From: Antitrichia curtipendula
Taxonomy: Eukaryota; Streptophyta; Bryopsida; Hypnales; Leucodontaceae
Reading direction: 5' to 3'
Length of the DNA: 64,000 nucleotides
Assembly: GCA_951230915.1 (NCBI GenBank)
Contig: OX579640.1
Span: 18,744,981 to 18,808,980, forward strand
Shown here: in pieces, positions 11,155 through 22,600 of the stretch
Layout: the number at the start of each line of letters is the position of its first letter
Position numbering within the stretch: the stretch's first letter is position 1
Translations under genes and position numbers: made by a program
The notes under the pieces: generated by a model
What the model saw: only the letters and a program-made list of their open reading frames with translations
Told to the model about the DNA's origin: nothing
Database searches by the model: none

Positions 11155-11927
11155 ATGTTTGAAATTGACGGGAATCGAAAAATTATAGACTCAGGTAAAT
11201 CTTCTTGCCCTGGCAACTTGGAAGTTCATATATTTGGTATGTAGTGTTTCTTTCTTGGGTTGGATCGATATTCTCAGTTTTGTTTATTTGTCGATATGAT
11301 GAAACATGGACATGGGATAGCTCACCTTGTTCGTATGGCTAGAGCAGCTTTTGAATTTAGAGCAGCAGCAGGCCGTTTTTAGGCCAAATCTGGAGAAATG
11401 TGTTCGAGATCGGAACAGCCATCACCATGTCTTGGAGGAGGAGCGCCTCCTTCGCGAAAGTGACGATGAAGAGATGAGAAAGAAGCTGAAGGTCAGTTTT
11501 GGTGGTCTCTGTTTGTATTTGATTGTAGCAAGATTAGCTTTCTGCACATTCTCTTTCTGGTGGTATTATTTTGCATTAACGTTTGAAGTTCTCGAATGAC
11601 CCGAAGTGACCTCGTCCATTTGTAGGAGTCAAAACAAATCATTCAGAATGTTTCAAGGAAGTCAAGATAGTAGCAATTGAACGAAGAAATCATGCTCCAA
11701 ATGTTTTGGAACAAGTGACGTATATATTTTGGTGGAAGTTCCTGTAATCGACTGTTTGAATTCTTTGATTAGTTTGATGGCTATGGAGTTGAGGTCTCAC
11801 TGTGCCGTGCAACTTTACAATTTCAGCCTAATAGTTAATGGTTCGTTTTTTGCAACAGCTGCTGGCCCTTCGACACGGGCGAGAGCTGGAATCTGAAAAC
11901 CACCGCCTGCGTTTCTCGAGGTGTTAG
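11155..11927 (+). CDS. Possible small coiled-coil protein gene, unidentified
   Basis: I do not recognise this family. A plausible model joins exon 11155-11194 (MFEIDGNRKIIDS, donor CAG/GTAAAT) to exon 11343-11491 (acceptor GCTAG), which encodes a charged helical stretch with LLNLEQQQAVFRPNLEK and LEEERLLRESDDEEMRKKLK, ending at donor AAG/GTCAGT. Two 3' ends are possible. One is an exon at 11626-11670 (ESKQIIQNVSRKSR, stop), giving 77 residues. The other is an exon at 11859-11927 (LLALRHGRELESENHRLRF..., stop), giving 85. Both keep frame and both look helical, so alternative splicing is possible. The glutamate/arginine-rich composition suggests a coiled coil. The model rests on frame continuity alone. 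Confidence 0.35.
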
Positions 11928-12084
11928 AACCCATGTGTGTGAATGCTCAAGAGCCTCGATGATGTGAGAAGCTGCAAGTAGATGACTCCTGCTGTACAGT
12001 AAGGTCTACTTCATTTACGAATTGTTGGATCCTGCTGAAATTAGGAGAACTTTGGGAGGCCCCTGTGTGCGCTCAAAAATGAAT

Positions 12085-12840
12085 GGAATTTTGAATTTCA
12101 AATTGCGTTGGAATCACTGTGAAGTCTACTTTTATCATCATTTACACACATGTGTAATTGGAAATCATACAAAGAGTTTGATGTTTTCTATATACACTAT
12201 GTACTATCTAGTGTTGCCAACATTTGTGAAAATTACCACTTGTATTCGATGGTACATATAAGAAATGAACCTTCAACAATTGCTTTAGAGATACTTATTT
12301 TTGTACTACTTGAATTGCTTGTATGATTTCTTGCTTGTTCTTCACCCAATTGCTAGAAATCTTTGACTATCCTCCAAAGGTTCTCTATGAAATAAGGTAG
12401 GCACCCCCAAAATGGCACCTGACCTTAAAGTGCCATCTACATGTTGTGTACATTTCCAAAATCAGTTATGTACCTATATGGATGGAGCGCTTTTAGAAAC
12501 AAACTTTGACCCTTAATAACTTTTGCATACGGTGTCCAAATGCCACGTTCTTTGGTGCGTTGGAACCTCCTTTCACTTGCCAACAAGAATATATGAAAAT
12601 TTGACCAGTCTAATAGTAGTAACTAGGCTCAGTAGCAAAAAGTGGCGGTTTTAGGTATATCTACCTTAGTAGATAGTGTATAAAAGAAATCCAAGTTGTT
12701 GTATAATTTTAAATCATTTATTTTTCACTTGTGATGAAAGTGAAGTTCACTTCATTGTGATTCCAATGCAATTTGCGGTCTCAAAATCGGTTCATTTTTT
12801 TAGCATGCTAGAGCTTCCTAAAGAACTTCCTAAAGTTGTT
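12085..12840 (+). mobile_element. Repeat family A, copy 1 (TIR element with nested MITE)
   Basis: The outer inverted repeats contain AAATTGCGTTGGAATCACTG (from 12100) and its near-inverse ending CAATGCAATTTG (about 12759-12776). The interior matches copies at 39.7-40.58 kb (same orientation) and 52.34-53.14 kb (opposite orientation), for example the CTAGTGTTGCCA and GGTTCTCTATG blocks. A TA-flanked MITE (12395-12666) interrupts it. It is non-coding and its superfamily is unclear. Confidence 0.6.
12395..12666 (+). mobile_element. TA-flanked MITE, AGGTAGGCACCCCC family, copy 1
   Basis: 272 bp with TIRs beginning AGGTAGGCACCCCCAAAA and ending in the inverse (TTTTAGGTATATCTACCT), flanked by TA on both sides. 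It is highly similar along its whole length to 46652-46934, which fixes both ends independently. Confidence 0.8.
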
Positions 12841-12894
12841 GAGCTTTCTAGTGAAAAATGACTGAAAATTTCATAAATGAAGTAAGGTAGTCTG

Positions 12895-13293
12895 CTCTAA
12901 AAGCGCCCATCTTCTTCAAACCGCTCCTATAATAAGCTTTGAAATGGTCATGAGGTGATCCTTAAATGGGCCTCTTTAGCCATTGAGTGGATCGAGGACA
13001 AAGGGTTACTTATTGCAAGAACCAATCAATTTCCTTGGTTTCCCCACATCTCTTTACAAATTGCAAGGGAACAGATTTTGAGGGACCTATGGTCACAAAT
13101 AGGTGCCTACAACAGTAATCTTTGAAAATTCCTAACTTATTCTACAAATGTCCGAAAAATATGAAACAACTTGGGTTAGATGCCGATTCCACCATTCTTC
13201 CTATGAAAATTTACTGAAAATTGGTTTGAAGAGTTTAGCTTCCCCGAAGTAGGCGATCAACTCTTAAATGGTCGCTTTAAGAGCATACTACCT
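12895..13293 (+). mobile_element. TA-flanked MITE, AGGTAGTNTGCTCTAAAAGCG family, copy 1
   Basis: 399 bp. Left tip AGGTAGTCTGCTCTAAAAGC; right tip in reverse AGGTAGTATGCTCTTAAAGC. TA flanks both tips. A full-length diverged copy lies at 60333-60742, sharing the internal block around GACCTATGGTCACAAATAGG. Confidence 0.8.
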
Positions 13294-13602
13294 TAGACCT
13301 TACTGTACTGTACACCCGAGGCTGTAGAATTCCTGCTAATATTTTATTTCCCGGGTGCCTTTCTGCTTTGGAAAGAATTCCATTTTATCAACTATTTCTT
13401 TTAATTCTCCATGTTGAACCGTACATTTTCAAATACTGAGTCCAATTTTTTCTTAATTTTTTTAATTCTAAAACAGAAGGTTTAAGGATTTTTTTACTAG
13501 TTTTTCCGATGTTTTCCCAATTGCAACCCATATTAATCCTAAGTTTAGAAGTCAACCAAGTACAATTGCCAGGACGTCTCATATTGTGAAGGATTCTACC
13601 AA

Positions 13603-13633
13603 GTACTGTACTGTACTGTACAGTACGGTACGG
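13603..13633. repeat. TACTG/TACGG short tandem repeat
   Basis: Several TACTG units followed by inverse-like TACAGTACGGTACGG units form a short partly palindromic microsatellite. Confidence 0.7.
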
Positions 13634-13777
13634 TTAAGGGGTTCTCTGCTTTGGTCAGTCACTCAGTCACTGCAGAACTCGCTCGATGGAAACTACAATT
13701 CTTTCTCATCCATCCATTCATACTTCATACTTCATCTACCCTCATCCATCCTATTCTCTGATGACGACATCTGGCCA

Positions 13778-14125
13778 CAGTACACTAATGATGGTAAATA
13801 GTGCTGGCTACACTAATTACAAAGCACAACACTAAATGTCAACAATCATGTTAATGTTACCAACACTAAATATCAACATAGACACTATTTGTCAACTATC
13901 GGATATCAATTTTTTACAAGTTTATATTTAGTGTTACCTATTATTTCATCAAATTGCAATGAAAAAATTTAAACCTAAACATATAAATGCCTATCCAAAT
14001 GAATACTTTATTAAATAGATAATGTTAACTCTAAATGTCAACTAATCGGAGTTTAGTGTGGCCAGGGTAAAAGTGCAGGTAACGCTATTTACAACATATC
14101 ACTAAATACCATCATTAGTGTACTG
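13778..14125. mobile_element. MITE-like element with 26-bp inverted ends
   Basis: Left end CAGTACACTAATGATGGTAA and right end TACCATCATTAGTGTACTG are inverse over about 26 bp with two or three mismatches. The 348-bp interior is AT-rich and non-coding, and repeats the word CACTAAAT/TAGTGTT several times. I could not identify a convincing target duplication. Confidence 0.55.
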
Positions 14126-14174
14126 AAGCTGGCAGGCAACAGAATGTCATGATCAAATTGAGGGGGGACGTTAA

Positions 14175-15120
14175 CCCCTAAAGGTTTTTGACTATGTTTT
14201 CACAAAAAAACGCTCCCAAACTGACATTTCTAGTACAAGTACGAAATTTTGGAAAAAAAACATTTTTGGACACATGTAACCGTAGGATCTTGTAGTAATA
14301 TAGTTTTAGAAGATGTGGAAAAAATTTCAGAAATTTCCACCGTGTAGATTGCAAGATATTAGCATTTGAAGTGAAAAAAACCCTTTTTTTGTCCCTGCGA
14401 AAAACCGGGCAGCTGCACTTCACATGGTCTTATTTGTATGAAAAAATGTCCAAAATGGTGGTAACTCTTTGGATTCATTCTTCAAAGCAAGTTAGCTACA
14501 TGCTTGAAAATTTTCAGATCATTTGGAATTGTACAACATATAGGAAAAAAATAGTAAGTAGAAAGAAGTAGAAAATGATTCAAAACACTAAATTGTTAAG
14601 GATTTAATTAGGGAATTGAAAAATGCCAATCCAAACGATTGTAATGTTGTTATAAACAATCTACACCTTGTGTTTATATTTTTTTCCAAAAATATTGAAA
14701 ATTGAGTAAAATAAAGGACTTCAAAGTTTATTTTAGAGTAGAGATTCCATAACTACCCACAAACTACCCACAACTAAAATTCCTCATAACTTTCATCTCA
14801 TAAATCAAAGTGGAATGATTCAAAGCTTTCCTTGTGCACATAAATCTAGAGAACCAATTTCAAATTTTTATTTCTCTAGAAAATGATTTTTAAAGAAGTT
14901 TTTTTTGCTGCCCGGGCTGCCCGCCGAACAATGAAAACTACATATCATACCATAATTTTTTAACCATGTGGTCAAAAGTTATGAAAATTATTGGGCCCTA
15001 AAGCTACTCCTCGGGCACATCTTGTGTGAAAATTTCAAAGAAAAAAAATAAAAATTCCATTCGTGGTGAGCTGCCCCAAAACGCTATGTTGTCAAAAAAC
15101 GGTGTTTGGTCCTTTAGGGG
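14175..15120. mobile_element. TTAA-flanked non-autonomous element (piggyBac-like)
   Basis: The 946-bp element is flanked by TTAA at both ends (14171-14174, 15121-15124) and has perfect 10-bp terminal repeats CCCCTAAAGG...CCTTTAGGGG. Sub-terminal CTATGTT...AAAAAACG blocks are also inverted. TTAA duplication with ends starting CCC is the piggyBac signature. No transposase is encoded. The superfamily assignment rests only on ends and target site. Confidence 0.6.
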
Positions 15121-15124
15121 TTAA

Positions 15125-15380
15125 ATCCTCCATTTGAAGTGGACCCTGTGAGCCAATTTACCCCTAGATTTATCCCTGGGAAAAACACTGGCATTTTTTA
15201 TTTACCACTCATGGAAAAATTTGGAAATTATGAATTCATATTTGGAATCAGAGGCCCCTAATTAGCGAGGAGAGGTGTAGATTATACCCTAGAACAAGCA
15301 CAAAATAGGGGGACAATTTTTTTACGTTTATCCTAGAGAACATGGAATTCACCCTGCAGGGCCCATTTTGAATGGAGGAT
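15125..15380. mobile_element. Second TTAA-flanked MITE, adjacent to the first
   Basis: 256 bp starting ATCCTCCATTTGAAGTGGACC and ending in the inverse (CCCATTTTGAATGGAGGAT), flanked by TTAA (15121-15124 shared with the neighbour, and 15381-15384). Outside the pair the flanks read ACG and CGT, so the ACG-TTAA-ATCCTCC end was most likely split when the other element entered its TTAA. Confidence 0.6.
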
Positions 15381-15508
15381 TTAACGTCTTGCCAAATTTA
15401 GGAGCATTGCCACCCAGTGTTCAGTTCGGGGTAATCATCCAGTTAAGGTAACTAAGGTAGACGTGCTAATTATTGTAGGCAAATTTCAAATCCTTCTCCA
15501 CAATATTA

Positions 15509-16568
15509 AGGTAGGAACACCCATAAGCAAGAATTTAAGCAGATTGAAGTAGCAGGAGTGACTGATGAAGCTTGAAATTTGTGCAATAAGGTAAACCAGC
15601 CTATGACAGGCAGAATGACTAATTTGGTATGTTGCCATTAGCAAAATAAAATCAGATTTTTTTCTAGCAGAGAAAACTTTGAAAAATGAAAGAAGCAATT
15701 AAAATTTTAGTTTTTAGACAAAGTAGGAATTTGTTATGAATTTTTTAAGTATTTTTCCAAAACAGTCTGTAGACTATCTGAAATCAATAAAATATGTCTT
15801 CATGATGGTCATCTTACCACCTAATGCAGTCTTTAGATTTCCTAACACAACCACAAGAATTTTTAATGTGGCCATCACAGAAAGGAATAAAAAAACAACT
15901 CTTTATGATGAGTTTACACTCACAATGTGTAAGTGTCCTGTGACAGTCATTACTAATTCTATCACAATCACCTAATGCACTAATGTGGGCCACTAACCAA
16001 CCTAATTAAATTGTAGAAGCAAAAATCTGAAATGGACTGTAATGGGGGGGGTATGTAGATGTCTGCATTAGACAGTTGGCCTGTCATAGGCTGGTTTACC
16101 TTAGATACACAAGACAAGAAGAAAGAAAAAATATTGGTATGAATTGCAGAGTTTGGAATATAGACATGACTTTGCAAAAAAATTCCAAAGTAGAAAACTG
16201 TTGGAAATGTATGTATGTGAGTAGCCTGACCTCAAACAACGTGGAATTCATGGCATGACTGTCCTCAACAAATCCTATGCTAGGCATGACTTGAGACTAT
16301 AATAATGACTTGACGTATCTACATTCATGAGAAAGAAATAAGCAAAAGCAAGTAAAGCCATTGGCACTCAATTTATAAAAATCTAAGTTCTTATAATCCA
16401 CCTTTTTATGTATGTATTAGCGAAGCCATTGGTGCTCAATTTTGTCACTATTTTCTTCCATGGCCATCATTTTATGGGACTTCCCAATTGTGGGACTCCA
16501 AGCAACAACCATAGGTGAAAATATAGGTCATGCCTATGGGACCATCTTGTTTATGGGTGTTGCTACCT
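15509..16568. mobile_element. TA-flanked MITE, AGGTAGNAACACCCATAA family, with nested insertion
   Basis: Ends AGGTAGGAACACCCATAAGC and (reversed) AGGTAGCAACACCCATAAAC differ at only two of about 23 positions, with TA at both outer sides. The 1060-bp span includes a complete 503-bp MITE of another family (15599-16101). A relative with the same TIR core lies at 40171-40487. Confidence 0.65.
15599..16101. mobile_element. TA-flanked MITE nested inside another MITE
   Basis: TIRs AGGTAAACCAGCCTATGACAGGC are a perfect inverted match over 23 bp. TA lies on both sides (15597-15598, 16102-16103). It is non-coding and lies wholly within the element at 15509-16568, so it inserted later. Confidence 0.8.
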
Positions 16569-16683
16569 TATAGAAACTTGGAAGCTCTGAAACTTGGCAT
16601 GATTAGTAAATGCCATGTTAAGATTCATTTCCAAAAAAAAGTGTGCAAAAATATTTCCTCTTGCAAATTTCATCCCAACTGAA

Positions 16684-17115
16684 AGGTAACAAGTCTAAAA
16701 TCTAGTAAAAAAAGCTTGCAGTCCTTCACCACATAGTGTGTGACTGTGCAATGATACAAAATAACTATAAACAAAATTGTGCGGTTTTTGTTAAGTGGGT
16801 GTTCAATTATGCGCAATGTATGGTGAATGGCCCATCTATCTTACACATAAAATTGCACTTTCTAAAATTGCACAAAAAAAGACTCTTGCCTAAAATGTAC
16901 TCCTACTATTCATGAGAGTCTATGATTACTTTTAGGAACACCTATTTTTAGTACTTTGAAAATTTATAGTTCACTCACACGGTGTTCAAAAAATACATTC
17001 TAAGAGAATCTAGAATCCCCTTTTCACTACCAACAAGACCCTACAAAAAAATTCCAATATAATAATGAAAACTATGATGAATTGCTTATTTGTGCGATTT
17101 TAAGTGTAGTTACCT
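16684..17115. mobile_element. Probable diverged AGGTAACT-family MITE
   Basis: Left end AGGTAACAAGTCTAAAAT and reversed right end AGGTAACTACACTTAAAAT are similar to each other and to the ends at 7178-7630. The right side is flanked by TA; the left flank is AA, so decay or a misplaced boundary is possible. Confidence 0.45.
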
Positions 17116-18211
17116 TAGTTCATTAGGGCCTTGCACATGGAGAATGGTGGGGGCTTTGTCCGGTCCCCAATGCCGTAGGCGGGCCTCTACCGGTGGTGCT
17201 TTCCCGCTTTGTTCTTGGGCCAGCTGTCACAGCTGGTTATCTCGCAGGGGGAATTTTTGACAGGGTAATTTTTGGGCATTGGTTGAAGAGCACATGTTTG
17301 CTACTTCACTGTGATTGTTTTATTTTTATTTATTTTTGGATTAAGGTTGTTGAGAGAGCTTTGAGGTGTGATTTAACCCTTAAACGACGGGCTCATAACC
17401 GTGGAAATCATCTCTTTTGACTCTGTGTGAGTTGTTGGATTAAAATAATGCAAAAGCATTCATTGGAAGTCAAGCTACTGTAGATGATCTTTCCTTTTCC
17501 CACAAAATTTGGAAGATGAATAGTTACACTTCTGTCCTACACAATAAATTCTCTTATCATTCATCGGGCGCAAATCGTCTGCCTCGATGTTTAAGGGTTA
17601 AGGTATATGTTTTAGGACAAATTCTTTTGGTAATGATTTTTGTTTCTTCCATTACTATTTTTATTTCATTGTTGTTTTGTTTCCATTATTGGTTAGATTG
17701 TTTTTAAATTTTTTCGGTAACTAATTATTTTTTAAATGGTTTGCAAGACTTTTAAAAGTCAATGTAAAACCCTCTCTTTTTGTTTCCTTTGTACTTATGT
17801 GGACAATACTTTTTATAATTCTTATGACAATGATGAAGAAATCTGTTAGATCCAAGTCAAAGGCTTAGGAGGTATTGGATTTTGATATTGGAAATTCAAT
17901 GAGCTTTAATATTCTGTCAATGTTGTTGTTGCTTGCTTCATGCAAGAAACCTAATCCTTCTCGCCTCTTCTGGGTAATCAACACATTGGAACTACGTAGA
18001 AAGAGTAGTATGGAGATAAACAAATGAAATGCACCACACCAATTATATTCAATTCTATAGGATGAGTTTTGATGCATTTCACAATTTGAAGAACATGTTA
18101 ACTCCATTTTTGCAAAGTAGGTGTGTGAATCAAGTGAGACCACAAATGGAAATTTAAAAAATAGTATCATGTGTAATTTATAAATTTATACACGATTGTA
18201 GTACCAAATAT

Positions 18212-19083
18212 ATGGCAGATCATTTCAAAATTAGAGCTTCAACCATTAGAAAGTATGTGGATATTGTTTGTGACATATTTACTGGTAGAAACAAATTATT
18301 TAGCCACTACATTTCAATTCCAAGTGGAAACCGCCTTCTTAGCATTATTTCTAATTTTGAAGAAAACTACAAGTTTATCCAACATATGTGGAGAAATTGA
18401 TGGGACACATACACAATTATCAAAAAATCCAAATAGAAGAATCACATTAACTGCTTTTAATTTTTACAATAGAAAAAAAATTCAATTTTATTGTTTTGCA
18501 AGCGGTTTGTAATTCATGGAAGTTTTTTTGGAATGTGTGCACTAGCCAACTTAGAAGAGTGCATGATAGTGGGCAATTCAAAGTGTCAAGCTTGTACAAG
18601 AGTTTAAAAAAAACAAGATATTTTGTATAAACTAGTGGTTTTGGTTGGAGATGTCAGATATACTCCTTACTTAATAGGAGATGTTATCTGTTTCATTTGC
18701 ACCTATTTGATGAAAAATTGGAAGGTATATAATGATTTGCATAAGAAAATGTTGGACATCTCTATAAATTCTAAAAGAATTATGATTGAATAAGCATTTG
18801 GCACATTGAAGAACCGATGGAGAATTCTCTAGAGTTTTAGTTCTAGGGTTGATAAAGTTGTTAGGATTACAATATCTTGCTTTTGGTTACATAACTATTG
18901 TAAAATGATGAACCAACCAGAGCCTTGTGTGCCTATTGCACATTTGCAAAAAGATCCACTTGTTGGATTTGGAAATGCAAGATTATATTTGGATAGGGAG
19001 GAAGAGTATGCAAAGCGTCAAGGAAAAATTCTTAGGCAAAAATTGTTCAAGCAATTGGTTTTGGAAAACCTTAAGTATGAATA
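18212..19083 (+). pseudogene. PIF/Harbinger transposase pseudogene (DDE_Tnp_4 type)
   Basis: The broken frames together show the order of a Harbinger nuclease. A helix-turn-helix-like FKIRASTIRKYVDIVCDIF is followed by the first catalytic stretch EIDGTHTQLSKNPNRR (about 18390), a GDVRYTPYLIGDV region (about 18646), AFGTLKNRWRIL (about 18797) and a C-terminal REEEYAKRQGKILRQKLFKQ tail that ends at a stop near 19083. At least two frameshifts and several stops mean no active protein is made. Confidence 0.65.
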
Positions 19084-22000
19084 AGTACATCTTTTCTGTT
19101 AAGCATTACATGATATTTCATGAAATTCTGAAGAAAAATGTCACATGTGATGGAATAGAAAAAACATTATTTTATTCAATAGAATGGAATTTGGAACAAA
19201 TCAAATCAAATTCAAATCGAATCGAATCAAACCAACTTCTATACAAAATTGAAAATAAAATTCCAGTGTCCTAAACCCTTGAAATAGATCACACATAAGA
19301 GCAAACATCTACTTAGAACTACCTGTAAAGTCCTTGCCCTTCAAAACTTCCACCAGTAAAGTTGCCATCTACAATTGACTATTCATCATCATCCCCCTAC
19401 TCTCTTTCTCTCACCCTTCATCATCATTTTCCTATCTTCTGTCACAGTCTATTATCTTCTTTACTAACCCCAACTTCATCTTTTGAGTTTCTAAAATTTC
19501 CTTTGAGAAGTAGTTGATGGATGAGGCAATGGTTTTGTCTTTTGTAGCCAACTTCTTCATTTTTCTTGCACTCTTCTCCACGTGTCTCTCATGGCCTAAG
19601 GGACACCATAAATTCTAACTATACCATCCAAAAAGTTTGTACCAAGGTACCCATATAAAAGGTGGCGCTCCCATTTCTTCTTGTTTGAGCTTCTCCTTCT
19701 AATATGTAGTCTTCATGCTCCCCCCCCCTTATCCCAGGTTCATTGCTACATTTGTTGAGGCTCTTCTAGGAACTTTGTATTGAGCTCCCTCGCAAATAAC
19801 ATCCAATAGAGTCCAAATTAATTCCTTTCTCTACCATCCTTGATTTAAGGATTTTCAAGCTCGCTCTCCTTTTCATCAACCCGACTTACTATTTATCTAA
19901 AAGTATTCTTCCTTTGCGTCCTTGTCTCACCTATTCTAAGACTTGCCTCATTCATTAGTTGCCACATGCCACTTCAATAATTCCAAACAACTTGAAAAAA
20001 ATGAATTCTTTATTTTGAGAATCAATGTGCATGCGGAAGCAAAATGTGGCATGGACTAAACCTCAAAGATTGGTGCTTAGAGCTCAACCTCCAATCTGAT
20101 CCTTGCATGCAAATAGCCCTTTAGTTGGTGGAATTGGGAAAAAATTGGTTGCAATTGGAAATATCAAAAAGGAAGCGGTGAAACAATCTACAAAATTAAA
20201 GTGTTCATATACAATGATGGTATTGGGGTTTCTGAGATTTCTGAATCAAATCCTCATTGTCCAAGTTTTGCATTTTTGTCCTATTTGAAAATTATCAAGA
20301 ACAACAAGGTTTTTGTAGGAAGACAACTTTCTTTGCCAAAAACAAAATCCAATAACTTTTGATTTTCATTTAATTGGGGAGGTTTAAAACAAAGTTAGAT
20401 TATTAAATGTAATCTATAGATTATATCTATGAGGTTAGATCAAGGGTTAGATCAAGGGTTAGATCATATGCTACACTAACCAAAGTTTTTTCAAGAAAAT
20501 TTGAAACCAAAAATTAGGGTATCATTCTAATGTTGATTATAGATTAAATCTTTAGAATTTTTAAAGTTTTTTTTTTTCTATAAATTAAAATTATTAAATT
20601 TTAATCATAGAGATGTTTTGAGATTATACTTTACTTATTTATTTAGATTATTTTTGAAGGGTTAATTTTTGAATTTAATACAATGAATTTTTGAGGTCCT
20701 ATATATTTTTACACTTTAAACTACATAATATTACAAAAAATTTAAAAAAAAAATTCTATAACATACAAATGTAAGAGAATTAATACAATAATCTACAAAT
20801 TTATATTTGAAAATGCTTGTGACAAGTTTGTGTTTATCTATTGTTTGAAATTTGAAAAGTTTGTTCATCTAGAATTAAGACCTTACACAATATTAGAACA
20901 TTTTTTTGTTTTGATCTCCTGCACTTCTACAAATCAATATTCCTTTCAACAAATAATAATGTAGTTTTAAACATGTTTTCAACAGAAAACGAGAAATAAG
21001 TTGTACAGAGGCAATCCATTTATTTAGGGTGAAATGATAGGGTCAAAATATAAATCCACCACAAATCTAGCATCTTGTTGGCATTAATATATTTGTTGTG
21101 ACCATTACATTTAGTGGGCATAGCATGATGTCATTGCAATCTCTATTTAATTATTGTTAGCATTAATGTAAATGTGTTTTGTGTAATAGACATATCTATC
21201 ATTACCAATGTATACAATTTTAAATTTTAAATCCAATCAATGTTTCAAAGATGGATTTACTAATTTTTTTTTGAAAACAATTGAATTACTATGCTTAATT
21301 GAAGTTTGAAGTTCTACTTTCTCAATTATTGTGTTTCTTAATATTCATGGTTACACTTCCACCTTGCTTTAAATGATTCCATATTCTTTGTATATTTGCA
21401 ATGCATGTTGTTGGAGACACTATTTCCATTTGTAATCAAGAGAATTATATAGCATGGAAGATTATAATAAAGTTACCTTTGACATACATTTGGACTAACA
21501 AAGAAGTTCCAAGTTCCAACACCAATACACCATTGCCAACAGTTTCTCAATGATTTCCATATGAACAATAAATATATCATCTCTAACCAACTTAATACAT
21601 AATAATGTAGTTGCTTACAATTTTGAACTTGCATTTATACTAGTGTTACTTTCCATTCAACAAAATGGGGGTGTAATTAATATATTTGAGTGGGCTCTTG
21701 TTTTGGTCTTATAAGTAATATGTTGCAAATCCCACCTTTTTGCAAAATCAATTTCTTTAGATTCTTGTCTAATCATATACCATCTAAACATAAGAACCTA
21801 GGATAGATTTTTAGGCAAACTTACAATTGGCACTTAAATTTTTTTAGTCTATTCTTACAATATCAAAATATATGTATTAAAAAAATCTAGAATTTTTTTC
21901 AATTTCCAACAATTTTTTAAAATAAAGGACCACGATCAAATGCTTATTTTGTCCATTTCAATGATAGTTAATCTAAACCACCTCTTAGATTTTTTGCACT

Positions 22001-22214
22001 ACACCTAAAACTATATAGACTCTAAGTCATATAAGAATTATTGCACATAATTTCTAATTGTCCCAATTCTAAATTGCATTTCAATTCCATATTGCACCTT
22101 AAATTTACTAGGATAGTAAGTTGGACTACGATTTTTATACTTAATGAAAAGCTTTGGAAGTCATTATTTATCCATTCATTAATGATAAGATTTGAAAATT
22201 TTACCTAAATATTA
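19084..22214. other. AT-rich interior of the degenerate element, no gene seen
   Basis: About 3 kb of very AT-rich sequence with short frames only. It contains a small GGTTAGATCAA direct repeat near 20435-20465. I see no recognisable protein, RNA gene or LTR. Confidence 0.45.
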
Positions 22215-22600
22215 TACTCAACGGTCAAGGTTGTTATTTTTGATGAAATTTCAAAATTTCAAGTTATATTGTACTTAGTGGTTAAGGTTGTCATTTTTTT
22301 TATTGAATTTGAAAAAATTTGAACTTGTACTATACATGGGTGGTTGGGGGCATTATTTTTTATGGAATTTTAATAATTGAATTTATATTATACTTGGTGG
22401 TCAAGGTTGACATTTTTGGCTGAATTTGAAAAAATTTGAATTCATAACACAGCTAGTTGTAAAGGTTGTCATTTCTGGTTGAATTTGAGAAAATTTGAAT
22501 TCATGTTGTATTTGGGAGGTTTGGGTTGTCATTTCTAATTGAATTTGAAATTTGAATTCATAATACACCTAGGTGGTCAAGATTGTCATTTCTTGCCAAA
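22215..22600 (+). repeat. Minisatellite, seven units of 56-62 bp
   Basis: Units start near 22223, 22280, 22342, 22399, 22456, 22518 and 22574. Each has a GGTCAAGGTTGTCATTTTT-like head followed by TTGAATTTGAAAAAATTTGAA. Spacing alternates near 57 and 62 bp, and units have diverged from each other. Confidence 0.75.

Noticed and set aside
17130..17420. GC-richer patch with a 75-codon frame as a possible gene or transferred DNA
   Set aside because: The frame has no recognisable motif and the patch is short; it overlaps the start of the inverted repeat.
22215..22600. CRISPR-like array of regular repeats
   Set aside because: The whole unit is repeated with no unique spacers, units are diverged, and the setting is a plant genome.
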